Below are positions 25,262 to 32,262 of a stretch of 38,024 nucleotides of DNA, piece by piece. Origin of the DNA: an uncultured Pelagibacteraceae bacterium (GTDB lineage: Bacteria; Pseudomonadota; Alphaproteobacteria; Pelagibacterales; Pelagibacteraceae). Each line of letters opens with the position of its first letter. The stretch's first letter is position 1. The notes beneath the pieces are model-generated. The model was given only the letters and a program-made list of their open reading frames with translations. It did no database searches and was not told the DNA's origin. The stretch is from the NCBI GenBank assembly GCA_902622655.1, contig CACNQY010000011.1:1-38024 (forward strand). The letters run 5' to 3'. Both the position numbers and the translations under genes were made by a program.

Positions 25262-25377
25262 CGCCGGTGGTTATTGCGTTGGTGTTATACCCGATCCCAT
25301 TCCGAACTCGGAAGTCAAGCCCTGCAGCGCCGATGGTACTTTGTCTTAAGACATGGAAGAGTAGGTCATCGCCGGCT
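25262..25377 (+). rRNA. rrf: 5S ribosomal RNA
   Basis: The conserved 5S core CCCGATCCCATTCCGAACTC is followed by GGAAGTCAAGC, GCGCCGATGGTACT and GGAAGAGTAGGTC. The 5' GCCGG (25263-25267) pairs with the 3' CCGGC (25372-25376), closing helix I. The length is about 116 bases. The sequence resembles alphaproteobacterial 5S. There is no 16S, 23S or spacer tRNA on either side; polysaccharide genes lie upstream and rpmJ starts 12 bases downstream. This fits the SAR11 arrangement in which a hypervariable island separates 23S from 5S. Ends are accurate to 1-2 bases. Confidence 0.97.
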
Positions 25378-25389
25378 TAAAATAATATT

Positions 25390-25515
25390 ATGAAAATAAA
25401 AAGTTCTTTAAAATCAATAAAAAAAAGAGACCTTAATTCAAAATTAGTAAGAAGAAGAGGTCGGGTTTACGTTATAAATAAAACAAATCCAAAATTTAAA
25501 GCAAGACAAAAATAA
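25390..25515 (+). CDS. rpmJ: Ribosomal protein bL36
   Basis: This 41-residue basic protein of the large subunit starts [14 protein letters not shown] and continues with [13 protein letters not shown], then NPKFKARQK. It is the Cys-free, zinc-free form common in alphaproteobacteria. It begins only 12 bases after the 5S rRNA end and has no clear Shine-Dalgarno, so it is probably on the same transcript as 5S. It precedes the cox peptide by 5 bases. Confidence 0.95.
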   Translation: MKIKSSLKSIKKRDLNSKLVRRRGRVYVINKTNPKFKARQK

Positions 25516-25520
25516 ATTTT

Positions 25521-25631
25521 ATGGATCATGAAAACCATAAGAATACTTGGAATAATTTTACTAAATTTGTTCTGTGGGGAACTGTCGCTGTAGTACTTGT
25601 TTTAGTTTTAATGGCAATATTTCTTTTGTAA
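25521..25631 (+). CDS. aa3-type cytochrome c oxidase subunit IV-like small membrane protein
   Basis: This 36-residue peptide has a polar N-terminus (MDHENHKNTWNNFTKF) and one hydrophobic helix (about residues 17-36). That is the layout of the small bacterial aa3 oxidase subunit IV family, which sits beside the core oxidase subunits in the membrane. In many alphaproteobacteria this gene is located directly before pntAA, as here. It lies 5 bases after rpmJ and 20 bases before the pntAA start. Annotation rests on the helix, the His/Asn-rich head and context. Confidence 0.8.
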   Translation: MDHENHKNTWNNFTKFVLWGTVAVVLVLVLMAIFLL

Positions 25632-25651
25632 TATCTTATTTTATTTTTAAT

Positions 25652-26740
25652 ATGAATTTAGCTTCAATTTCAGAAAATCTAGATATTGAAAAGCGAATAG
25701 CGATAACCCCAGAAATTGCAAAAAAATATATCAGCCTAGGGTTCAATTTAACATTACCTAATGATTATGGAACTCATTTAGGTTTTAATGATGAAGTTTA
25801 TAAAAATTTGGGAGTTAATTTTTTAGATAATGAAGAAAAAATAGTTAAAAACTCAGAAGTAGTTATTCAAATAGGGTTGCCTGTTAAGGAAAAATTATCA
25901 TTTTTTAAAGAAAATCATACCTTAGTTGGTTCATTAAACGCTTTTGTAAATAAAGAAATATTAGAGAATTTAAAATTAAAAAAAATAAATATTTTTTCTC
26001 TAGAGTTGCTACCAAGAATAACAAGAGCACAGTCAATGGATATTTTGTCATCTCAAGCTAATCTTGCTGGTTATAAAGCTGTTGTAGAAGCCTTCCAAGT
26101 TTATGAAAGAGCAATTCCAATGATGATGACTGCAGCTGGAACTATTCCAGCAGCAAAAGTATTAATAGTTGGTGCTGGAGTTGCCGGATTACAGGCTATT
26201 GCAACTGCTAAAAGAATGGGAGCTATAGTATTTGCAACAGATGTAAGGATGGCCTCAAAAGAACAAGTTGAAAGTTTAGGAGGAAAATTTCTTACAATTG
26301 AAGGATCTGAGAATTTAGAAACCGAAGGTGGTTACGCAAAAGAAGCGTCAGATGAATTTAAAAAAAAACAAGAAGAACTACTTTCAGAAACATTAAAAAA
26401 AATTGACATAATAATATGCACTGCTTTAATCCCAGGTAGAGAAGCTCCAAAAATAATTAAAGAGGAAATGTTTAAAAACTTACAACCAGGTTCAGTCATT
26501 TATGACTTAGCAGCAGTTCAAGGTGGAAATACTGTATTTACTGAAGTTGATAAAATTGTTGAAAAAAATGGTGTTAAAATTTTAGGTGAGGCAAATATAT
26601 TAAATAAATTACCCATATCAGCTTCAAATTTATATGCTAAAAATGTATTTAACTTTATCTCAAATTTATATGATGAAGAAAATAAAAAATTAAATATTAA
26701 TTTAGAAGATGAAATTATAGAGAAAACACTTATTAAGTAG
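25652..26740 (+). CDS. pntAA: NAD(P) transhydrogenase alpha subunit, part 1 (NAD-binding)
   Basis: This is domain I of the proton-pumping transhydrogenase, which binds NAD(H) on the cytoplasmic side and reduces NADP+ at the expense of the proton gradient. ENLDIEKRIAITPE opens the protein. RITRAQSMDILSSQANLAGY is the RQD-loop region, VGAGVAGLQA the dinucleotide loop, and IPGREAPKI and DLAAVQGGN are family segments. The ATG at 25652 is chosen over an upstream extension of 26 codons. That extension would overlap the cox gene and has no homology-like character. At 362 residues it lacks membrane segments, as expected for the three-gene form. Confidence 0.96.
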   Translation: MNLASISENLDIEKRIAITPEIAKKYISLGFNLTLPNDYGTHLGFNDEVYKNLGVNFLDNEEKIVKNSEVVIQIGLPVKEKLSFFKENHTLVGSLNAFVNKEILENLKLKKINIFSLELLPRITRAQSMDILSSQANLAGYKAVVEAFQVYERAIPMMMTAAGTIPAAKVLIVGAGVAGLQAIATAKRMGAIVFATDVRMASKEQVESLGGKFLTIEGSENLETEGGYAKEASDEFKKKQEELLSETLKKIDIIICTALIPGREAPKIIKEEMFKNLQPGSVIYDLAAVQGGNTVFTEVDKIVEKNGVKILGEANILNKLPISASNLYAKNVFNFISNLYDEENKKLNINLEDEIIEKTLIK

Positions 26741-26744
26741 AATT

Positions 26745-27056
26745 ATGGAAATAGATCCTTTTATATTCAGATTAAGTATATTTATATTATCAATTTTTGT
26801 TGGCTATTATGTTGTATGGAGTGTAACTCCTTCTTTACACACACCTTTAATGTCAGTTACAAATGCAATTTCTTCAGTAATAATCGTAGGTGCTATAATT
26901 GCAGCTTTGTCTGGAAGTGATGGAGTCGTTTTTTCGTCATCTAGTATTTATGGATTTTTGGCAATTATTTTAGCAGCAATTAATATTTTTGGTGGATTTT
27001 TAGTAACCCAAAGAATGTTAGCTATGTATAAAAAAAAGAAAAAGGATAAACAATAA
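26745..27056 (+). CDS. pntAB: NAD(P) transhydrogenase alpha subunit, part 2 (membrane)
   Basis: This 103-residue protein with three membrane helices contributes to domain II, the proton channel. SVTPSLHTPLMSVTNAISSV is the conserved family stretch. The protein ends with a short basic tail, KKKKKDKQ. It lies 4 bases after pntAA, and its stop directly touches the pntB ATG. Split PntAA/PntAB subunits are usual in alphaproteobacteria. Confidence 0.95.
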   Translation: MEIDPFIFRLSIFILSIFVGYYVVWSVTPSLHTPLMSVTNAISSVIIVGAIIAALSGSDGVVFSSSSIYGFLAIILAAINIFGGFLVTQRMLAMYKKKKKDKQ

Positions 27057-28451
27057 ATGTCTGCAAATTTATCTGCGATTTTATATTTAGTATCTGGGGT
27101 GTTATTCATCTTAGCTTTAAGAGGTTTGTCGTCTCCTGAAACTTCAAGACAAGGAAATTTATTTGGAATAATCGGAATGGTCATTGCTGTAACAGTTACA
27201 TTTCTTTCTGTTAGTAATTTTAGCTCTGGATTTATTTATGTTATAATATTTTTAGCTATCGGTGGCAGCATTGGAGCATTTATAGCATATCGTATACCAA
27301 TGACTGCAATGCCAGAATTAGTTGCAGGCTTTCATAGTTTAGTCGGTCTAGCAGCAGTATTTGTTGCAATCTCAGCATTTATAAACCCATCAGCCTTTAA
27401 TCTTGGAACTCCAGGAAATATTAAGCTTGCAAGCTTAATCGAAATGGCGATAGGAGCATCTGTTGGTGCGATCACTTTTTCTGGTTCTGTTATAGCTTTT
27501 TTAAAATTACAAGGAATAATGTCAGGTGCACCTATAACTTTTAAGGGTCAGCACTTATTAAACGCTCTATTATTAATATTGGTTCTAATATTAACAATTT
27601 ATCTTTGTTCAACTCAATTATCTAATCTATTTTGGATATTAATCGCGGTTTCTTTTTTAATAGGGTTTTTGATTATCATTCCTATTGGTGGTGCAGATAT
27701 GCCAGTTGTAATCTCAATGTTGAATTCTTATTCAGGATGGGCTGCAGCTGGAATAGGATTTACTTTAGAAAATACAGCTCTGATCATAACAGGTGCATTA
27801 GTTGGATCATCTGGAGCTATACTTTCGTATATTATGTGTAAGGGAATGAACAGATCATTCTTTAATGTAATATTAGGTGGTTTTGGTTCTACCGACCAAA
27901 CAACCGGAGGCCAAAGTAAAGAACAGAGACCAGTAAAAAGTGGTAATGCAGATGATGCAGCTTTTTTAATGAAAAATGCCTCTTCAGTTATAATTGTTCC
28001 AGGTTATGGGATGGCAGTAGCACAAGCACAGCATGCTTTAAGAGAAATGGTAGATACATTAAAAAAGAACGATATAAAAGTTTCTTATGCAATTCACCCT
28101 GTTGCAGGAAGAATGCCTGGTCATATGAATGTTTTACTTGCTGAAGCAAATGTTCCGTATGATGAGGTTTTCGAGTTAGAGGAAATAAACAACGATTTTG
28201 CAAATGCAGATGTTGCATTTGTCATTGGAGCAAATGATGTTACTAACCCTGTAGCAAAAACAGATCCTCAAAGCCCAATATATGGAATGCCAGTTTTAGA
28301 TGTAGAAAAATGTAAGTCAGTATTGTTTGTTAAGAGAAGCTTATCTCCAGGATATGCAGGAATCGATAACGATTTGTTCTATAAAGAAAATACTTTAATG
28401 TTGTTTGCAGATGCAAAAAAAATGACAGAAGATATTACAAAGAATTTGTAG
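27057..28451 (+). CDS. pntB: NAD(P) transhydrogenase beta subunit
   Basis: PntB provides the rest of the membrane domain and the NADP(H)-binding domain III. About eight or nine helices cover residues 1-260, including the GFHSLVGLAAVF and PVVISMLNSYSGWAAA segments with the conserved His and Asn of the proton path. The soluble part from about 290 has VPGYGMAVAQAQ (dinucleotide loop) and HPVAGRMPGHMNVLLAEANV. GANDVTNP, KRSLSPGYAGI and LFADAKK follow. Length (464) is normal. It ends 5 bases before the transaldolase gene, so the operon probably continues. Confidence 0.97.
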   Translation: MSANLSAILYLVSGVLFILALRGLSSPETSRQGNLFGIIGMVIAVTVTFLSVSNFSSGFIYVIIFLAIGGSIGAFIAYRIPMTAMPELVAGFHSLVGLAAVFVAISAFINPSAFNLGTPGNIKLASLIEMAIGASVGAITFSGSVIAFLKLQGIMSGAPITFKGQHLLNALLLILVLILTIYLCSTQLSNLFWILIAVSFLIGFLIIIPIGGADMPVVISMLNSYSGWAAAGIGFTLENTALIITGALVGSSGAILSYIMCKGMNRSFFNVILGGFGSTDQTTGGQSKEQRPVKSGNADDAAFLMKNASSVIIVPGYGMAVAQAQHALREMVDTLKKNDIKVSYAIHPVAGRMPGHMNVLLAEANVPYDEVFELEEINNDFANADVAFVIGANDVTNPVAKTDPQSPIYGMPVLDVEKCKSVLFVKRSLSPGYAGIDNDLFYKENTLMLFADAKKMTEDITKNL

Positions 28452-28456
28452 ATCTT

Positions 28457-29155
28457 ATGACCACTAAAATTTTTTGTGATATTGCAAACATTTCATCAAT
28501 TAAAAAATTCAATCATAAATCAATTGTAAAAGGATTTACAACTAATCCGAGCCTAATGAGAAAAGCTGGAGCAAAAGATTATGAATCATACTCTAAACAA
28601 ATACTCAAAGTTTGCAAAAATAAACCAATTTCTTTTGAAGTATTTGCTGATGATCAAAAATCTATGATTGAACAAGGAGAGAAAATAAATACTTGGGGTA
28701 AAAACATATATGTAAAAGTTCCAGTTGTTAACTCAAAAAATAAGTTTTCAGGAAAGGTCATCAAAGAGTTAAATAGTAAAAATATTAAGTTGAATATAAC
28801 AGCAGTATATACAGCTAAACAAACTTCAAAAATACTTAAAGTAATAAATAAAAAAACAAATGTAATTATATCTATTTTTGCTGGACGAGCAGGAGACACT
28901 GGCAAAGATCCAATTCCTGAATTTGTCAAAAGTATAAAAATAGCAAAAAATTTCAAAAATGTTAAAATTTTATGGGCGAGTGTTAGAGAACCATACAATT
29001 ATGTTCAAGCAAAACAATTAGGATGTCATATAATAACGATACCACCATCAATTATTGAAAAAATAGAAAAATTCGGGAAAACATTTGACCAACTTACAAC
29101 AGAAACTGTTAAAGCTTTTTTAATTGATAGCAAGAAGTCTAAATTTAAGATTTAA
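28457..29155 (+). CDS. tal: Transaldolase / fructose-6-phosphate aldolase-like
   Basis: This 232-residue TIM-barrel enzyme of the small transaldolase (TalC/FSA) type would act in the non-oxidative pentose-phosphate pathway. IFCDIANISSIKKF and GFTTNPSLM contain the characteristic Asp and TTNP motif. IYVKVPV carries the Schiff-base Lys87. NITAVYTAKQ, FAGRAGDTGKDP and LWASVREPYN are further family segments. The stop codon is one base from the 3' end of the initiator tRNA on the opposite strand. Whether it favours transaldolase or aldolase chemistry cannot be decided by sequence alone. Confidence 0.9.
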   Translation: MTTKIFCDIANISSIKKFNHKSIVKGFTTNPSLMRKAGAKDYESYSKQILKVCKNKPISFEVFADDQKSMIEQGEKINTWGKNIYVKVPVVNSKNKFSGKVIKELNSKNIKLNITAVYTAKQTSKILKVINKKTNVIISIFAGRAGDTGKDPIPEFVKSIKIAKNFKNVKILWASVREPYNYVQAKQLGCHIITIPPSIIEKIEKFGKTFDQLTTETVKAFLIDSKKSKFKI

Positions 29156-29156
29156 T

Positions 29157-29233
<77 letters not shown>

Positions 29234-29239
29234 GTGTTT

Positions 29240-29434
29240 TTAAATTCTATTTTTAAGTTTGTTTAGTTTTTTTACTCTTTTAATATTTTCTTGAAGTATT
29301 CTTTTTTTCTTTTCGGATGGTTTTTCGTATGTATTTTTAAGTTTAATAACTTTAAAAAAACCATCTCTTTGAAGTTTTCTTTTTAAAACTCTCAAAGCTT
29401 GTTCAACATTGTTATCCTTTACTTCTATTTTAAT
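29240..29434 (-). CDS. rpsU: Ribosomal protein bS21, probable AUU start
   Basis: This small-subunit protein helps bind mRNA near the anti-Shine-Dalgarno. VKDNNVEQALRVLKRKLQRD, KNTYEKPSEKKKR and the basic tail are typical. No ATG precedes the conserved part. An upstream TTG at 29446 would overlap a perfect GGAGG (29444-29440). Counting from the alphaproteobacterial start (M, five residues, then DNNV) points to the ATT at 29434-29432. That codon is spaced 5 bases from GGAGG and gives 64 residues. ATT starts are rare (infC is the classic case). The fallback is TTG at 29446 (68 residues). The tRNA-fMet gene follows after 6 bases. Confidence 0.85.
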   Translation of the reverse strand: MKIEVKDNNVEQALRVLKRKLQRDGFFKVIKLKNTYEKPSEKKKRILQENIKRVKKLNKLKNRI

Positions 29435-29439
29435 AACTA

Positions 29440-29444
29440 CCTCC
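29440..29444 (-). promoter_or_regulatory. Strong Shine-Dalgarno GGAGG of rpsU
   Basis: The minus strand reads GGAGG-TAGTT-ATT, five bases before the proposed start. Several neighbouring genes in this window show weak or no such site, so a full match at the gene of a protein that works near the anti-Shine-Dalgarno stands out and decides the start choice. Confidence 0.7.
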
Positions 29445-29446
29445 AA

Positions 29447-29469
29447 AAAAGTGGTTAGTTAACACTTTT
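29447..29469 (-). promoter_or_regulatory. Hairpin with T-run immediately before the rpsU Shine-Dalgarno
   Basis: On the minus strand AAAAGTG and CACTTTT form a 7-bp stem around a 9-base loop. TTA/TAA pairs inside it can extend the stem past a bulged C. A run of six T (29450-29445) overlaps the stem end and runs into GGAGG. It may be an intrinsic terminator or attenuator between trcR and rpsU, or a translational control element. It is AT-rich and weak, so its function is unproven. Confidence 0.5.
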
Positions 29470-29497
29470 ATAAATTTATGTCTATTTTTTTTATTCA

Positions 29498-30079
29498 TTA
29501 TATTGATGCTTGATTAGTCTTGGATTGTTTTTCTTTCTCCTTTTTTTCTCTTTTTATTCGTCTTTCTGCTTTTTCAATAGCTTCTACTAAATCTTTCTGT
29601 GAAAACAAATTTAATGCTACAGGGTCTTTGGGATTAAGATTGTTATAATTCCAGTAGCTTTTGTTTCTAATTGATGTTACAGAATTTTTTGTAATTCCAA
29701 CTAATTTTGCAATTTGAGAATCTTTAAGAATATTGTGTTGCTTTAACAACCATAATGCAGAGTCTGGTTTGTCCTGTCTTTTTGAAAGTGGAATATATTT
29801 CTTTATTTTTTTTTCATTGTTAGATATTTCAATGTCTCTACTTTTAATTTGTAGTGGACGATTTTCATCTTTTGATGATAATTCAATCTCTTCTCTTGAA
29901 AGTTGTCCTGATATGATAGGGTTATAGGCTTTTATACCTTTGGCCACTTCTCCATCTGCAATTCCTTGAATTTCAACCTCATGCAACTTACAAAAGTTAG
30001 CAATTTGTTTAAATGTTAATGTTGTGTTTTCAACTAACCAAACGGCTGTAGCCATTGGCATTAAAGGTGCATCTGACAT
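29498..30079 (-). CDS. trcR: DUF1013-family cell-cycle transcriptional regulator (TrcR-like)
   Basis: This 193-residue protein opens with MATAVWLVENTTLTFKQIA, followed by FCKLHEVEIQGIADGEV, the conserved part of the alphaproteobacterial DUF1013 family. A central segment (about 105-135: ALWLLKQHNILKDSQIAKLV then GITKNSVTSIR) looks like a helix-turn-helix. A charged coiled tail follows residue 165. The family includes Caulobacter TrcR, linked to cell-cycle transcription. It starts directly after the rpmE stop codon, so it is translated from the same message. The symbol is by family resemblance. Confidence 0.85.
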   Translation of the reverse strand: MSDAPLMPMATAVWLVENTTLTFKQIANFCKLHEVEIQGIADGEVAKGIKAYNPIISGQLSREEIELSSKDENRPLQIKSRDIEISNNEKKIKKYIPLSKRQDKPDSALWLLKQHNILKDSQIAKLVGITKNSVTSIRNKSYWNYNNLNPKDPVALNLFSQKDLVEAIEKAERRIKREKKEKEKQSKTNQASI

Positions 30080-30310
30080 TTAGTTTTTCTTTTCTGATTT
30101 AAAGTTTTGAAATTTTTTGTTAAATTTACTAATTCTACCCTTATCCATTAGTTTTTGTTTTCCACCTGTCCACGCAGCATGAGATTTCGGATCTATTTCT
30201 AATTTTAATATTTCACCTTCTTTTCCCCAGGTTGATTTTGTCTCAAATTGGGTTCCATCTGTCATTTCCACTTTTATTGTGTGGTAGTTTGGGTGAATGT
30301 CTTTTTTCAT
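30080..30310 (-). CDS. rpmE: Ribosomal protein bL31
   Basis: This 76-residue protein starts [19 protein letters not shown] and continues with [27 protein letters not shown] and [10 protein letters not shown]. It is the form lacking the zinc-binding Cys residues, as expected in many alphaproteobacteria. It lies 35 bases after suhB and directly abuts trcR. It is part of the minus-strand run with translation factors. Confidence 0.96.
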   Translation of the reverse strand: MKKDIHPNYHTIKVEMTDGTQFETKSTWGKEGEILKLEIDPKSHAAWTGGKQKLMDKGRISKFNKKFQNFKSEKKN

Positions 30311-30345
30311 ACCGAGACTTATAACAAAAGAATTTTATAACACAA

Positions 30346-31086
30346 TTAAAAGTTCCTTAATTTTTCAAGCATTTTATCATGAATTGCACCACTTGACGCC
30401 CTAATGTCAATATTATTGGCTTTGAATTTGTTTATATCATTTACGATTCCACCTGCTTCAAATACCATTAAAGCTCCTGCAGCAACATCCCAAAGATTAA
30501 TTTTGTTATGGAAATACCCATCCAATCTTCCTGATGCAACATATGCTAAATCTAGCGCGGCGCATCCACTATACCTCATATTTAAATTACTGAACTTTAC
30601 ACCTTCGTGATTACTAGAAAACAAGCAATCATCAAGTAAATTTTTTTGGGATACTCTTAACCTCTGATTATTTAAAAAGGCTCCTTTATTTTTTTCTGCA
30701 AAAAACATTTCATCTTTTATAGGGTCAAAAATCAAACCACTTACTATTTCCCCATTAGATTGTAGAGCAATACATATTGCAAAATGTGGTATGCCATGAA
30801 GGAAATTTGTAGTTCCATCAATAGGATCTATTATCCAAACATTTTCTTTATCTTTATTATTAATAACCCCGACCTCCTCTGAAAGGAATGAATAATTTTT
30901 TTTTGTTTTAGAAAGTTCTTCAATCAAAACTTTTTCAACATGCTTATCAGTTTTTGTAACAAAATCGTATGGACCCTTTTTAGATACTTGTAATTTTTCA
31001 ACTTCACCAAAATCTCTTATTACTGATTTAGATGCTTTTTCAGCAGCTTTAATCATTACATTTAAGTTGGAGGATATAGAAATCAT
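30346..31086 (-). CDS. suhB: Inositol-monophosphatase family phosphatase (SuhB-like)
   Basis: This 246-residue Mg2+-dependent sugar/inositol phosphatase has the metal-site motif SEEVG (69-73), followed by IDPIDGTTNFLHG (86-98) and WDVAAG with Asp200. The ATG at 31086 lies 4 bases after the efp stop. A longer frame starting at 31128 would overlap efp by 38 bases and has no homology-like N-terminus, so it is rejected. Roles could include inositol-1-phosphate or another sugar phosphate; SuhB in E. coli also affects rRNA transcription. The exact substrate cannot be read from sequence. Confidence 0.92.
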   Translation of the reverse strand: MISISSNLNVMIKAAEKASKSVIRDFGEVEKLQVSKKGPYDFVTKTDKHVEKVLIEELSKTKKNYSFLSEEVGVINNKDKENVWIIDPIDGTTNFLHGIPHFAICIALQSNGEIVSGLIFDPIKDEMFFAEKNKGAFLNNQRLRVSQKNLLDDCLFSSNHEGVKFSNLNMRYSGCAALDLAYVASGRLDGYFHNKINLWDVAAGALMVFEAGGIVNDINKFKANNIDIRASSGAIHDKMLEKLRNF

Positions 31087-31090
31087 TCTT

Positions 31091-31651
31091 TTAAATTTTT
31101 TTGATATATTCAAGAGTTCTGGTATCAACTATCACTTCATCACCTGACTCAATAAAAGGTGGAACCTGAATGTTTAAACCATTATCTAGTATTGCTGGTT
31201 TATAAGATGAGGACACAGTCTGACCTTTTAATGCCACATCTGTAGAATCTACTTTGCATTTTACTTGATTAGGAAGCTCAATTGTTATCGGATTTTCATT
31301 ATAAAAACTTACTGATACCTCTAGATTTTCAGTTAATAATTTACCTTTCTCACCAATTATATCTTTATTTATTTCTATTTGTTCAAATGTTTTGGGTTCC
31401 ATAAAGAAAAAATTATTTTCATCACTATATAAAAAATTAAAAGTTGTTTCCTCTAATGATGCTTTCTCGACTGTTTCGCTAGATCTAAACCTCTCATTTA
31501 ATTTTGTATTTTTATTTACACTTTTCATTTCAACTTGCGCAAAAGCACCACCTTTTCCTGGTTTTACATGCTGAGTTTTCAAAACTTGCCACAAATCGTT
31601 TTTATACTCTAAAAGCATTCCAACTCTAATCTCACCAGCATTAATTTTCAT
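31091..31651 (-). CDS. efp: Translation elongation factor P
   Basis: EF-P relieves ribosome stalling at polyproline stretches. This 186-residue protein begins MKINAGEIRVGMLLEY. KPGKGGAFAQ carries the loop Lys33, which reaches the peptidyl-transferase centre. VEMKSVNKNTKLNERFRSSE leads into the second OB domain, and SGDEVIVDTRTLEYIKK closes the third. Length matches EF-P. Its ATG overlaps the thiE stop by 4 bases (ATGA). Which Lys modification pathway applies cannot be told here. Confidence 0.97.
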   Translation of the reverse strand: MKINAGEIRVGMLLEYKNDLWQVLKTQHVKPGKGGAFAQVEMKSVNKNTKLNERFRSSETVEKASLEETTFNFLYSDENNFFFMEPKTFEQIEINKDIIGEKGKLLTENLEVSVSFYNENPITIELPNQVKCKVDSTDVALKGQTVSSSYKPAILDNGLNIQVPPFIESGDEVIVDTRTLEYIKKI

Positions 31652-32262
31652 TTAAGTCTTTCTATAGCTTGTAATGGTTTATATTTTTTATTTTTCCAAA
31701 TGTAGCCTGAAATAGCTAAAAAATTTGCTTTATTCAATAATAGATTTTTATAATTAATAGAGTTAATTCCACCAATTGCTACTATTGGAGTTTTTGTGAA
31801 TTTTTTAATATTATTTAAAATTTTAATAGAAGCTACATGCTTTGTTTTTTTTGTTTTAGATTGATAAAAGGCACCAAAAGCAATATAGCTAGCTTTGGCT
31901 TCAATTGCTTTTTTTGCTAAATTTATTGAATTATGACATGTAACTCCTATAATTTTTTTACCAAGTATTTTTTTTGCTATTGTAATATCTGTATCTTTTT
32001 GACCTAAATGGCAACCATCAGCATTTAATTTTAAAGCTAGCATAGGATCATCATTAATTATAAATTTTACTTCATTTTTATTGCAAATTTTTTTAATTTT
32101 TTTTCCAATAATTATTTTCTTCTCATAAGAGTACATTTTAAGTCTAAGCTGAAAAAAACTTATTTTGCCAGTTTTTAAAACTAATTTTAAATTTTTGTAG
32201 AAAGCACTATTTATTCTATTAGGAGAAATAAGATAAATAAATTTTTTTTTATTTATTTTCAA
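31648..32262 (-). CDS. thiE: Thiamine-phosphate synthase (ThiE family)
   Basis: ThiE joins the pyrimidine (HMP-PP) and thiazole phosphate to give thiamine phosphate. The 204-residue barrel shows FFQLRLKM, FIINDDPMLALKLNADGCHLG (the DGxHLGQ-type motif), GVTCHNS and YIAFGAFYQS with its TKTK run. VAIGGINSINY forms the phosphate-binding end. The start is TTG at 32262, inside the fda 3' end (14-base overlap). Its location between genes for glycolysis and for efp links thiamine synthesis to TPP-dependent transketolase at the head of the same run. Divergent residues make substrate specificity less sure. Confidence 0.88.
   Translation of the reverse strand: MKINKKKFIYLISPNRINSAFYKNLKLVLKTGKISFFQLRLKMYSYEKKIIIGKKIKKICNKNEVKFIINDDPMLALKLNADGCHLGQKDTDITIAKKILGKKIIGVTCHNSINLAKKAIEAKASYIAFGAFYQSKTKKTKHVASIKILNNIKKFTKTPIVAIGGINSINYKNLLLNKANFLAISGYIWKNKKYKPLQAIERLK

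Noticed and set aside
25574..25651. N-terminal extension of pntAA by 26 codons
   Set aside because: It overlaps the cox subunit IV gene in another frame and reads as a Cys/Phe-rich sequence unlike transhydrogenase. The ATG at 25652 begins right before the conserved domain.
27632..28218. Short ORFs overlapping pntB in other frames and strand
   Set aside because: They lie entirely inside a well-conserved gene and have no family resemblance.
29435..29446. TTG start for rpsU at 29446
   Set aside because: It would lie on top of the GGAGG site with no other ribosome-binding site upstream. It is kept as fallback only.
31087..31128. Extension of suhB into efp
   Set aside because: It overlaps efp by 38 bases. 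The ATG at 31086 follows the efp stop by 4 bases and gives a normal family length.
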